Shown: one piece after another, positions 12,193-24,161 of the stretch
How the letters are laid out: each line of letters opens with the position of its first letter
Position numbering within the stretch: position 1 is the stretch's first letter
DNA from: Mytilus edulis
Lineage: Eukaryota; Mollusca; Bivalvia; Mytilida; Mytilidae
NCBI RefSeq assembly: GCF_963676685.1
Contig: NC_092351.1
Location: 37,934,733 to 37,998,732, forward strand
Reading direction: 5' to 3'
Length of the DNA stretch: 64,000 bases
Notes under the pieces: model-generated
The model's database searches: none
Seen by the model: the letters and a program-made list of their open reading frames with translations, nothing else
Told to the model about the DNA's origin: nothing
Program-made: the position numbers and the translations under genes

Positions 12193-15100
12193 GTAAGTTA
12201 CATGTAATTCAGGTTGTGCCCTTTCCCTAATATGTGTCTATTGCCCAAAGCCTACCAAGCTTACAGAACAGGTACATGTACACATGCAGTATATAAATGT
12301 CAGACTCATTTCGACACCCAATTTATATGTCATTATATAAAACAAGCATCCAAATCAACATCTGAGTTTTGGCTCCTCAAATCAACATCCATTTTTGTGG
12401 AAATGCTGCAATGACATTTTGCATCGAATGACTTTATTTATGGCTTTTTTGTGTCTTTCAAAATATAAATAAAATACAGAAATAATTGCAGGATAAAGAC
12501 AATAATTGTCTAGTGTTTTTACAGAATATCTGCTGTATTTGTACCCGGCTCGAAACAGGTGTAATAGCTCGCTAAAAGCTCGCATACACCTATTTTCCTA
12601 GCCTTGTACAAATACAGCTGATTTTTAAAGACACTTAACAGTTATAGTCTATATCTATAATACTAAAATTACGAAGTCCAATTTTTCAGCCGTCATCACG
12701 TAAAAACGACGAATCAAAGAATTCAACTTTATATATCACTAATATAGTACAAAGGTGTAGATTGAAAATTACACCACTCCAGGCCCTTTTGTTTTCCACG
12801 TAATTAATATTGCCAATAATTAAGAAGTTCCGGGTCAAGTCCGATACCGATACCAATAGTATATTCACCTGTTACCTATTACCTAATCTGTACGTTCCGC
12901 ATCTGACAGGCGCACCACCAAACGGTGTATTCAGGGTTAATACCTATTGTAGTATTTTAATCAGTAAGACTTTCTAAGATAACAAGACTAAAAATGAGGA
13001 ACAGTTTTCAACTTGTTAGTGGGCATATACATGACGTAAAACAGCGAATCAAAGAATTCATCTTTAGTAAGTTAAAACTAATATAGGACAATGTTGTTGA
13101 TTAAAAATACTCCATTCCAGGACCTTTTGTTTTCCAAATAATTAATATTACCAATAATTTATAAGTTCCAGTTCGACGGGTTCAAACAGAAAGATTTGAA
13201 AGCAGAGAAAAACTGTGTATCTTATAATCGGCATGACTTTATCAGATGACCATACTAATACTTAAACAAGGCTTGCGCATAGTTATATACCTTAATTCAG
13301 TCACGGACCCGCGATATCACGGGTGTGTTCTAGTATTAATATATATATGCAGTTAGGGAGCTACCATTTGATTTTTAAAGGGGGTTATGAAAATATTGTC
13401 CTGCATTTTTACAAGTTTATCTTATTTTTGTTGGCCCAGTTGCTCAGTCATCGTGCCTATTTTTTACTCCAAACTCCTGTCCTGTAATTTTTTTACCCAG
13501 AATTTCAATCCTACATGTACCTATAAATGTTTTTGTGGCAAGTGTGCAAAGGACAAAATCGCACACAATACATAGAACATATACAAGTTATCAATGAATA
13601 GGGCCTTTATTCCTGTTCTCCATCTTGACATTCACCCGACGGTCTTCAACATTGAAAGAATAATTTTACCCTACAAGATGGCCACTAGCATGACTAGGGT
13701 CCGCTGAAACAGTACTATTGATAAACATAACCATGTTCAGGTGCTTGCTCTCCCCCCACTGTGGCGTGCCTACTTGGATGATATGTGTGTACGGCATTTT
13801 TCAAGTCAAAAGCACCGGGGATACAAGAAAAAATGAAGTGATTTTAAAAGAAATTACCCCATAAACAAGCTTTGAAGCTACAAATGTTAAAAGCACTCAA
13901 TGAATTTCAAAACTTGTAATTACGGGCAGGTTTGCCGATGCCAAATAAAATAATGTGTGTGTTTCCTATTACATTGTACATGTACATCTTTGAAAAAAAG
14001 AGTAGGTACGTACATTTTGTACATGTATAATATAATAATACTTTATTTTCCGAAAGCAATACAACTTATGTAGTTAGTGAGTCTAGGAGGGAAATCCTTA
14101 CTTTTAAAAACAGTGCTAATGAAAAATGGCAAAACAAACTTTAAGGTACATGTACATGTAGGCTATTTTTAAGCTTAAATATAGGGAAGTACATTGTAGA
14201 GAACACATATATTTTTTATTTGACCTTTCACATACATTGTATTAGTCAATTACAGTCATATATTTCCCAACAAAAGACCAATACATGTACATGTACATAT
14301 ATAAAACGAAACAAAAATGATAGAAGGCACTTAGCACATTGAAATATAATATATCATTATCTATGATGAGTTTATTATATGTAAAAAATTAGAGCAGTTT
14401 TAAAATGTACGAAATGACACCAAAAAAAATGATGACTAGGCCAATATTTTGAAGAAATAAAAAAAATATTAATAGCCATAGGAGGTCAAATTAATCAAAG
14501 AAAAAATGCACAAGTTGCAGATAAATGAACTCAATTTTTTTGTCTGTTTATGATTATTCCATATTCTAATTACATGAATATCTTGACTGACTTGAAATTT
14601 CCCATCTGTCAGACCTGTTTTCTTCCCCTTTATTACATGTAAGTAAAATTCCGAATATTTTAATCTGGATTTTACCAGGGCGTTTTTTTTTTAAATTTTA
14701 TTTACATCCGATATAAATTTTTCCTTTGTTTATATTGGCCTTGTAAAATTTGTTTATCTTTTTTTTAAACTTTTGCAGGAATATGTAAGCCATGTAGAAC
14801 TTCTCACCCTCATGTGATTTCTACAAGGAGTCAAATGTACAGGACAACTTCATATGGTGATGATACAGAATCAATAGAACTTGCAAATTTAGGTATGATT
14901 TATATAAATTGTTGTCTACTCTACATGTATATAATTTCAGTTATCCAGTGAACATATATAGTGAACCTGTAAATTTATGAAAAGCTTTAAGAAAAGCTTA
15001 TGGTCTATGCCATAATTTCTGGTATTCAGTGGATCTGTAAATTTATGCAATCTTACGTAAAACTTAGATTCGAAATTGAAGTCAACTCGAAGTTCAAATC

Positions 15101-18100
15101 TTGAAATACAAAAAGCAAAGCTGCGTTATCATCTATATTTTCTGGTTCTTGCATCCGTCTGTCAGTTTGTCCGCCTATCCCGGATAAGTTTGAATTATTT
15201 AGTAAAGGAAGTTTGTTATGAAGTAAAAGTCTCACTAATTTAAAACCTAGTGCACACGTCCCTAATGATGATAAGATTTTTAATCTGAATTTAAAGTTCG
15301 GACTAGAAGTTATTAACTCTACAATAAATTTTGAATAATTAGATTAAACTTTGGCCACGCTTAACCTTTGCTAATGCTCCTTTCACTTATTTTTTTAATA
15401 TCTGCAGCATGATACTTTTATTTTATGAATTGTTTTGGTGTTTTTTAAGAAACTTTTTTATCATTCACTTTCTTCATGAATAATTTTAATGCCAGGCTTT
15501 TTCTTGATTTTTAATTTTAAATTTAAACTATATATTATATATATATTTTTTCAACAGATATTTACCATGAATTCGAAGATGATAAGGATGATTCTTGCAA
15601 CAACAATACAAGTACCAAAAATTATGAATATGCCACAGAAAAAGAGGAACATTTCACCCTTGCCAGCTGCAGTCAGACTTCTGATTGTGGATGTTAGTAA
15701 ATTAAGTACATTTTGTAATACAGAAAACCAAAAAGCTTGTTAATGAGAAAGTTTGGGGACACAATGAATAAATGATTATGGTCCAAATAGCACAGTATGA
15801 TACATTTCCCGGAGATGAAAATACCAAGAGACCAAACAGTCCTTTAAAGGGCTACCAAATTGTTTAAAAAAGAATCTGTTATTGTTATTTTTAGTCAACA
15901 TTTATTTTTTAAATATCTCTCTGATTTTAAATTGTTACCTCTCTTCCCTGAATTACTCACAAAAATACTATTGAAACAATTTATCAGAATTATATGATAA
16001 AGCGATTACATGTAATACAGGGCCTTTTCCATAACAGCCTGGGTATCATCCCTCGACCTATATTGGCACTCAACTAAAGTCTCGGGGTGTTGTGTGGGTC
16101 ACTGAATGATACCATGGCCAATATGGAAAAGACCATGTATATTAATCTACCGGTATGTATAAGAGCTGTTGTCTTTAAAAAAGGAAAAAAAATACTTTTT
16201 TGCAATTTCTAGCTAATTATATAATTTCATTAATTTGCAGTGTAAATCATAACAGATAATTAAAAACTTTTTGTTTCACTCTTGGGTAAATGAAAGGGTC
16301 ATGAGATTTCTAATTTTTCCAGGTACGCAATTCAGGCTTTATAGAGCCTCTATTAATATTGGAGGATCCAGGGGGAGGGTTGTTGGGGTTGGAACCCCCC
16401 TTTTTTGGGGCGATCAATGCATTTAAATGGGGACATACAGTTGGAACCCCCTCTCCCCCTTTGTCCTTGGTTGGGAACCCCCTTTTTAAAATGAATCCGC
16501 CCCTGATTAATATTTATTGAAGAAATAACTGGTAAAATACCCAACAGAATAAAATATTCATATACATGTATTTATTTTCAGCTTATTTCTTTCCAACTCA
16601 AAGTACTGCCACGGTGAGCAGCCATGAAGAATGGGAACCTGAAATGTCTGGCTTAGAGAAAGTCAATGCTGTTATCAAACTTGTTTCTGATGGCTCTTTT
16701 CCACTATTGAGGTAATGTTATTTTTTGAAAAAGTTTTGGTCGTACATTGGTATCAGGTAGGCGTCGTCGTAGTGGTTGTCTTCTGAAGACATTTGGTTTT
16801 CGCATTCTAACTTTAGTAAAAGAAAATAAAAATCTATGAAAAGGAAGGTTGGGATTGATTTTTGGTCCCAACAGTGTACATGTAGAAATAAGGGGCCAAA
16901 AAGGTTTAAATTGAACATTATTTGGTTTCATCAAAAATTAAATTCTTAGGGTTCTATGATATGCTGAATCTAACAATGTATTTAGATTTTGGATATTGGA
17001 CCATAAAAGGTAAATGTCCAATTAAAGATTTTTAAGTTTTTTAAGTTGAAGTTCTTTGACCACATGCACTCTGTGTCAGAAACCTACATTGTATGTTGTG
17101 TAAACTATTTAAAATCACAATCCAAATTCAGAGCTGTATCAAGCTTAAATGTTGTGTCCATACTTGCCCCAACCATTCAGGGTTCAACCTCTGGTCAAAA
17201 TAAAGCTGCGCTCTGTGGAGCATCTGGTTTTACATGACTGCACAAAAAATGTATTTGTAACATTATATTGCTGTCAGTCTATCATGTTAGTGTCATTGTC
17301 AGCATGGTCAATAGACATTTGGTTTCTAGACAATAACTTAAGTATTTATAAATGAATCTTTATGAAATTTTACCAAGAGGTTCGGTGTCAAAAATGGTCT
17401 GAAAACAAAACTCAGTAATGCGCATCAGCACAGTATTGCACAACAGCAAGAAATCTTCAATTGAAAATAAAACGGTACAAATCTTTTTACCAATTTCAAT
17501 GGGCATTAATTAATTTCAAAATGCAAAAGATTAATATGTTCCATGTGATATGATCTTTCTTAATTAAAAACAAAATTAATCTTTTGACCCCATTTTCATG
17601 GTCCACTGAACATAGAAATTAAAAGTGTGAGTTTCAGGTTAAAGTTTTTGGTCAAGGTAGTTTTTGATGAAGTTAAAGTCCAATCAACTTGAAACTTAGT
17701 ACAAATGTTCCCTTGTGGTTGATCGTTTTACTGTTAAGGCCGAATAAGTTTTTTTTACCCAATTCCACTGTCCATTGAACATGGAAAATGATAATGCGAG
17801 TGGGGCATCCGTGTACTTTGGACACATTCTTGTTGTCAATAGTATATGCTTGAAAATAACAGAAGAATGATGTTTAAAACAATTTTTTAGATTTTGTAGC
17901 TTAGTTCATCATCCAAAATGGCTGCCAGCGGGAGACTTATTTTAACTTAGGACCCTATAGGAATTACATACAAATGTCTCTTTTGAGAGAACCACTGAAT
18001 GGATTGAAACAAAACATGGCATGAATGTTCCTTATGGGGTGCTGACTAAATGTTGTTAATTTTTATCCGATCCATCATTCAATAAGGGCGCCAGCAGGGG

Positions 18101-21100
18101 ACTTAGTTTAACATATAAGACCCTACAGGAAATACATGCACATTTCATCTTTTAGAAAACCACTAAATGGAATGAAACCAAACATGGTATGATTGATCCT
18201 TATGAGATGATGACCAAGTGATGTTACTTTGTAGCTTTATTCATCCCCCAAAATGGCTGCCAATGGGGGACTTACTTTAACTTAGGACCCTATAGGAAAT
18301 ACATACAAATTTCTTCTTTTAGAAAACCTTTTTATCGATTGAAGCCAAACATGACATGAATGTTCCTAATGACTTAGTAATGTGGTGCTGACCAAGGGTT
18401 GTTACTTAGTTACTTGTACTTTTTTGTAGCCAATCCATCATCCAAGATGGCTGCCAGCAGGGAACTTTGTTTAACATAGGACCCTACGGATAATACATGC
18501 AAATGTTCTAATAATCTTATTAAAGCCAGGTGAGCAATTCTGGCTCTCATGTGCCTCTAGTTTTGCTTGTTATCTCTCTATTTACATGTATATAAGTTTC
18601 TTCTTATATTTCAGATCTCAGCTTACAATACCTTGGGAATCAGCGTCAAAAAGAACACAAAGTTATTACTTGAAAAAAGCTGATGACTTGGTATTAGGAA
18701 CTTTACAGCTGATTGCCCCAAACCAGTCAGACACCTTATTTAAGAGTATTGTCCAAAAGAACAAGACAGTTAACCTTGATTGTCCTGATAATTATCTTCC
18801 GTCTATGATTGCTGCATACCAAGAAGCAGATTCTCCATATCTTAAACGTCAAATTTTATCACTATTTGCAAGTAAATATTCTAAAGAGGCTTTATTGACC
18901 GCAATACCTGGTTTGACAAAACACAAGATAGAAGCTGCGAGAAAATATGGAAAGGTCAAAGAAACAGAATTGCTAGATCAAGACCATAATATGACTGCCA
19001 AACTTCCCATCGAAAAAGTTCAGCATTTTGTAAGTTTTGTATCTCAGCCACAATATGTTCAAGATGTTGCATTTGGAGAAAGGATCCTTAAACTATCTAC
19101 TGGACAAAAAATACATATACCTGATGTTGTTAGAACAGTAATAGGCAGTCGAATAATTTCATCTTACAAAGCATATTGTTCAGAATCAAACTTTGAACCG
19201 TTGGGAAGATCAAGCCTGTACAACATTTTGAAGCAGTGTTCAGCAAGTCAGCGTAAAAGCCTTAGTGGTTTAGACAATACAACAGCAGATGGTATAACAT
19301 CTTTTGACAAGCTAATCAGTTTGACAGACAATATGGAGGATTTCACTCAAAATGAAGTTCATGATTTCAAGGTATTTTATTCAATATTTTTGGATACAGA
19401 TGCCCTATAATTTGTCCTACCATATGTCTTAGTAAGATCCATATAACTCGTTTGCCCACCATAAAGGAATGTTACTTTGTAGAACTTGTTTTCATGTGGA
19501 CAGTAGCTGACCAATTCTCAAAGTTTTCTAGCAGTTATGAATGCGCTAAAAGAATATTTAAACCTCATACGGAAAAAATATCAAAATTTGCAATGAAAAT
19601 ATAAATATCAGATGTATAGGTATTTACAATCTTGTAACTTACATACGGTATGCTTTGAAAGTCCATGATCTATCTTCACGGACAGTTCCAAGATCAAAGA
19701 ACTCGTATGAGATTACATCTACATATATATGAAATTCTGGAAAAATTACATGTTTGCCCAAATCATAACTTTATACATGTAATTGTTTGAACATAATAAT
19801 AGAAGGATGAAACTATGTATGAATGTAGAGTAATTTTTTTACAGTGCAATTGTCAGTTTGTAATCACCAATGACTCACCATGCAGCATGTCATATTTCTA
19901 ATGCATTTTACAGTTGTATAATTTTCATATGAATATAAAGCATGTTATACATGTATAAGGGATGATATGAATACTTTTTTTTATCTTGCAGGACATTCAA
20001 CGAAGATTACGAGCTTCAAAGCGGTATTTGTCTTGCGATTACAGATGGCATGTTGAAAAATCATCAAAAGTAGCTGATCATTGCATGCATTATGCTCTTA
20101 GTGATTCAAACGTAAAAGATTTACAAGAGAAATGTGATCATACACATGACGAATGTTGTGAACTGTGTACAGATATGAGCTCTGTAATTGACGACCTAGA
20201 GCAGATTGTTATAGATGGAACATTTCCATCAGAAGAAATGAAAACTGAATATCTGCATGACTTCCAAAGCTGCAAGGAAAAAGTGTTTCAGTGGAAGCAA
20301 CATGTATTGAGAACAGTCAGTCAAGAACAGGCAAAACATTTGGTTCTTGAGAATCTTCTTCCAAATGAAATTTTTATAGTTATGGATTGGGCAATGAAAT
20401 TTCTTCCATGGTTTGACCGTGAAAAGCAAACTGATTTTTATGGTAAAAAGGGAATTAACTGGCATGTAAGTGTTGTATTATCCAGAGGTATTGATATGAA
20501 AATCAATACTGACTGTTATGTACATTTGTTTGACAGTATCCCCCAAGGATGGTATGCTGTTGCTTCAATAATTGAGAGCTTATTAAACTGCATAAAAAGC
20601 AAAGATGAAACTAAAGATACAGTATATCTTCGTAGTGATAATGCCTCCTGTTATCACTGTGGACCACTGATGGCTGCTATTCCAGAAATTTCTCAAAGAA
20701 CAGGATTAAACATTTCTCGGTACGATTTCAGTGAAGCTCAAAGCGGTAAGGATATTTGCGACAGAAGAACTGCTCCAATGAAGATACATGCAAAACGGTT
20801 TGGAAATGAAGGTAACAATATTACAACTGCAGAAGAGTTGAAAAGAGCCCTTGAAAGTTATAGTGGTATCATGAACACACATGTGTATGTTGCTGAAGTT
20901 GATTTTAGTGCACAGACTATGAAAAAATGTTCCATACCAAACATAAATATGTACAACAATTTCAGCTTTGAGATTGGAGGTCTTAGAATGTGGCAAGCTT
21001 ATGATGTTGGCATAGGTGTCTTCATTTCATCTAGGGATTTGAAGAAGATGTCAAATGGAAAACAAGATGAAACAAATCTTAAGGTGAGTAGAAATTTAAA

Positions 21101-24100
21101 ACAAGCCAAGTGTATAGTATTATTTTAGGTTTAGACATGCAGGAAAAGCCCTTTTAATCAATAAACATTCTGACAAAGTGTGTTTTTCTAACCAAACTAA
21201 TCCTTTGACAAATAAAAATGTACCAAGTTCAAATGTAAATAACTTTTTTTTAATATCAAATCTATACAATTGGCAAGGTTGATGGTAAATTGAAAGGCCC
21301 AAGTAAAAAATTGTATAACAACAAAATATAGTTATAATTTTTTGCCCTAGGTCTTCTCCTTTTCTAGAAACATGTTCAAGTTTAACATGGTATTACACTG
21401 TCATGCCTGTTATTTTTTACCCTTGAAATAAATTCACAAAAAAATTTGAATTTTAAAGAAAAAAAACCTGATCCTAATTTTAGAGTGGATGTAAAAGGAA
21501 GCACAATTTTTTTTTCCTTTTTGTCAAAGAACACTAATGAATTCATATTGAATAAGAAGTGTACAATGTTATAACTTTAAAATTACTACAACTTGTTTGT
21601 ATTATTAATATTTTTGCTTGACTATATTGTAGATACTGGAAATGCCAAAAGTTACCAGAATAGGAAAGAGTAAAATAAGACCAAGAAAGAGCCTTAAGAG
21701 GAAGCACAGTGAAACAAATAATGAAAAGGTTTTCATTTTTTTTCTTATTTTTATGATACAATATGAATAAATGAATAAGAAGATGTGGTATGAATGCCAA
21801 TGAGACAACTCTCCATTTAATACACAATGTAGGTAAAGTAAGCTAGGATTTTTATCAAATCAGCTGTAAAGGACCCCAAAATGGCCAGTAAAAATCTTTT
21901 TCAAGCCAGGAAAACAACAACCTTATTATAACGTATACAAAATAAAAATGAACACACGAAAACAACAGACTGAATTAGAAAAGGTTTTTACAAAATGCAG
22001 CAAGTTTGTATGTTTTAAGTTCATCTCCCTTTTGGACTCCTCAAATGTACATTTTACATGAATGTTGAACTAAGTAATAATATATAAGCTTTAAAAGTCC
22101 AAAGTCTGCTCAAAGATCCTTTAACTTACTAAGGTAAATTTTACATGTTTAAAACTGAGTTAAATGTAAAATTTACTTTCTTAACTGTTATCACCTATAT
22201 CAATTTTAGATAACAATATTGGAAATATGTGTTTATGATTAGTATATTTTTACAGGAAAGAAATGAAACAGGAGATGTTGAAGACAATATAGAGGAAATA
22301 AATGAGGAGAACACAGAGGAAAATGCTGCTAGTCATGAACAGATGAATGAGGTAACAGATACATATAGATTCTTACACTAAAACAAGTGTACTATGATAA
22401 TTCTTCACTCGAGACAGTTAAATTTTATTATTTAAAGCGCAAGGCTTGCCGAGCCCTTTAAATAATAAAATTTAACTGGTGAGAGTGGAGAAATATCGTT
22501 ATACAGGAGTTATAGTGTCGGAATCTGTTTCTCTAATGCTTTTTATCGTTCTTTTTCAAAGATTTTCAGAAAATTGTGTTCTTTATATGCGATGTCATCA
22601 GGCAAGGTCGCCTTTTTTCATGACGTCACAATAGGAAAATGGAGAAGAAAACAAAACATTTTGACGTCATAATCAAATTTCGACTAATCATTTGCCGTGA
22701 ACAGATTTTTCACTAGTGAGGAGAAATATTTTTCTCACACCGGTCAGGAAATGTGAAAATAGCACAAAAATTAGAGAAATACAATGTATATTCTTTTGTG
22801 GTTAACATCACTATCCTTTCATCTTGCAAAAGAAATTAAGGATGGACCAATCTATCTAGACTTTGACAATATTGTTCATAGATATAAGAAGATGTGATGT
22901 GAGTGTCAATGAGACAACTCTCCATCCAAATAACAATTTAAAAAAGTAAACCATTATAGGTCAATGTACAGCCTTCAACACAAAGCTTTGGCCCAAACCG
23001 AACAACAAGTTATAAAGGGCCCCAAAATTACTAGTGTAAAACCATTCAAACAGGAAAACCAAAGGTCTAATGTTTGTTTAGGTTTTATTAGTGTCCTGTG
23101 TTGTTAGTGTCTTTATACCCCCAAATAAACAAGTTTTCAGGGATATATATAGGAATCACCCTGTCGTCCCTCCATCTGTCTGTCCATCACATCTCATAAG
23201 TGCAACTCTTCCTTAGTATTGATGTAACTTCAAACAGTTGTAGTACACAACCTAAGGATGTGGACAAAGGAAAATATTTAAGGATGGAACTATTTTAAGG
23301 GAGATAATTGACTTTACTTAGTTAAATATACATCTAGCAATAAATGGCAACAAGTCTTGTTAGCGCAATTACTCCTAAAAAGAATAAAATTGATGAAACT
23401 TTACCCAGTTGTACACAACCTGAAGATGTGCATGAAGGAGGATATTTCTGGTCTGATTTTTTTCAGGGGAGATAATTGAAATTACTTAAGTTTAAATACC
23501 CACAAATTCGTTCAAAGTATACATGTATGCATGATAGAGTGATTCAATTCTGCTGTTTTTTCACTTCTTTTATACAAATGTATTTTTTTTTCTTTTGCAG
23601 ACTGATGACTATACTTGTGGTGAATGTGGTCTTACATTTGTTAGTCTACATGAATATAACATTCACCAGGACATTGGAAATCATAAGATCAGGCATGCTG
23701 ATCGAGTAAAAACTTTTTGGAGTAGTAAATGCACTAACATAAAAGAGTCAATGACAAGTGTTTTTTCAAAAGCAACTGATGATCAGACACCACAGTCTAA
23801 AACACAATGTTCACTACATTCAGGATGGTCATTGAAAGGAAGAAGAATGAATAAGAGATTTAGCATAGCTGTAAAAGACTATTTACTTAATTTATTTATG
23901 GAAGGTGAACAAACTGGCCGAAAATATACTCCAACAGAGGCTTCCAAAAAAATAAGAGCAGTCAGGGATGAAAATGGGAATAGGCTTTTTTTGCCAGAAG
24001 AATGGCTGAGCTCACAACAAGTACAGGGTTTATTTTCCAGATTTGTCAATCAATCTGGAAAAATTCCTAAAGAGGAATCTGATGATGAACTAAATGATGC

Positions 24101-24161
24101 TATTATAGAAATTACTCGTCAGGAAAATGAACTTGCACTAATTCATTCAATTTGTCAATGA
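11817..24161 (+). CDS. Transposase-like protein of the giant element, nine exons, 1,118 aa
   Basis: Exons: 11817-12192, 14779-14892, 15558-15692, 16582-16711, 18615-19371, 19992-21083, 21633-21728, 22256-22351, 23601-24161. All introns are GT-AG and every junction is phase-matched (1,1,1,2,0,0,0,0). The joined frame is 3,357 nt ending in TGA with no internal stop. Layout: Cys/His-rich N-terminus (1-165), acidic linker, helical region (252-504), RNase H-like core candidate (505-868) with D636, D720 and E752/D758, a basic stretch (869-900), an acidic stretch (901-932) and a C2H2 finger (938-960). It is the only gene with an open frame between the inverted ends, which argues that it mobilises the element. 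I recall similar unnamed proteins in cnidarians and molluscs (the FSEAQ-GKD-CDR block) but cannot name the superfamily. The first exon starts at the ATG at 11817; a further upstream non-coding exon cannot be excluded. The donor after exon 7 (gttttc) is weak. Absence of decay suggests recent activity or host use. Confidence 0.78.
12654..13333 (+). mobile_element. Non-autonomous Helitron in intron 1
   Basis: It begins TCTATAATACTAAAATTACG directly after A (12653). It ends with a hairpin (acccg-cgatatca-cgggt, 13306-13323) followed about 6 nt later by CTAG (13330-13333) and then T. Insertion between A and T, a TC start, a 3' hairpin and a CTRR end are Helitron hallmarks. It is 680 bp with no helicase frame. 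Two internal segments (from 12700 and from 13038) are diverged copies of each other (cgaatcaaagaattcaNctt). Confidence 0.75.
16340..16506 (-). repeat. Dispersed repeat with GGAACCCCC inverted blocks
   Basis: The words ggggttggaaccccc, tggggacatacagttgg and gttgggaaccccc around a gatcaatgcattt centre, bounded by ggatccag and ccgcccctg, form imperfect inverted pairs. I recognise this as a common bivalve genomic repeat. It lies in the intron before exon 4. Confidence 0.5.
17040..18570 (+). repeat. Dispersed repeat with four tandem sub-units
   Basis: After a composite repeat (gttcaacctctggtcaaaataaagc near 17180), four diverged units of about 150-200 bp recur near 17908, 18068, 18238 and 18440. 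All hold 'aaaatggctgccagc', 'ggacttattttaac' and 'taggaccctatagg'. The array ends with gccaggtgagcaattctggctc, an end I recognise from bivalve repeats. It occupies most of intron 4 and carries no gene. Confidence 0.6.
18615..19371 (+). CDS. Exon 5: helical middle region of the transposase-like protein
   Basis: Residues 252-504, between a strong acceptor (tatatttcag) and the donor AAG|gtattt. The composition is that of a globular helical domain (LKRQILSLFASKYSKEALLT, then an RSSLYNILKQCSASQRKSL segment). It lies directly before the catalytic-core candidate, where many transposases carry a helix-turn-helix or dimerisation region. That assignment is inference only. Confidence 0.78.
19992..21083 (+). 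CDS. Exon 6: DDE/RNase H-like core candidate
   Basis: Residues 505-868, one 1,092-nt exon bounded by ttgcag and AAG|gtgagt. It starts with a Cys/His cluster (CDHTHDECCELC). A hydrophobic strand ending in FIVMDWAMKF (D636) follows, then VYLRSDNASCYHC (D720), then RYDFSEAQSGKDICDR (E752, D758, D761). The order strand-Asp, about 84 residues, strand-Asp-Asn-Ala, about 30-40 residues, acidic box in a helix fits the DD(E/D) triad of RNase H-fold transposases. Which of E752, D758 or D761 is the third ligand cannot be decided by eye. The segment after it (KRFGNEGNNITTAEELKRAL) looks like a family-specific helical block. Confidence 0.75.
21633..22351 (+). CDS. Exons 7 and 8: basic then acidic linker
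   Basis: Two 96-nt exons of 32 codons each (21633-21728 and 22256-22351), both phase 0. The first is strongly basic (RPRKSLKRKH), a likely nuclear localisation signal; the second is acidic (Glu/Asp/Asn rich). Because both are symmetric they could be skipped without breaking the frame. The donor of exon 7 is the weakest in the gene. Confidence 0.65.
21770..21990 (+). repeat. Mussel SINE-like repeat fragment
   Basis: Core 'gatgtggtatgaatgcc' then 'tgagacaactctccat', followed by 'aaggaccccaaaatg'. The same core appears at 22881-23100 and 43061-43400. This is a fragment inside intron 7. Confidence 0.55.
22415..22478. repeat. Perfect 23-bp palindrome with short loop
   Basis: cagttaaattttattatttaaag (22415-22437) pairs with 22456-22478 around a loop containing 'aaggcttgccgagcc'. 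Pairing continues imperfectly outward (cactc / gagtg). It lies in the intron before the zinc-finger exon and is probably the core of a small fold-back element spanning about 22390-22770. Confidence 0.7.
22881..23100 (+). repeat. Mussel SINE-like repeat
   Basis: Reads gatataagaagatgtgatg, then tgagacaactctccatcc, gtaaaccattataggtca, caaagctttggcc, accgaacaacaag, ggccccaaaattactagtg and aaaccattcaaacagg. This is the near-complete order of words of the widely dispersed Mytilus repeat. No coding content. Confidence 0.65.
23601..24161 (+). CDS. Exon 9: C2H2 zinc finger and C-terminus
   Basis: Residues 933-1118. It opens with a classical finger C-x2-C-x12-H-x5-H (C938, C941, H954, H960; CGECGLTF...HQDIGNH). 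It continues with a basic region (SLKGRRMNKRF) and a helix-rich block with KYTPTEASKKIRAVRD and FLPEEWLSSQQVQGLFSRF. In proteins of this type that block follows the finger and looks like a small DNA-binding domain. The TGA at 24159-24161 abuts the start of a dispersed repeat at 24162, so the native 3' end may have been altered. Confidence 0.78.
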   Translation, partial: TDDYTCGECGLTFVSLHEYNIHQDIGNHKIRHADRVKTFWSSKCTNIKESMTSVFSKATDDQTPQSKTQCSLHSGWSLKGRRMNKRFSIAVKDYLLNLFMEGEQTGRKYTPTEASKKIRAVRDENGNRLFLPEEWLSSQQVQGLFSRFVNQSGKIPKEESDDELNDAIIEITRQENELALIHSICQ

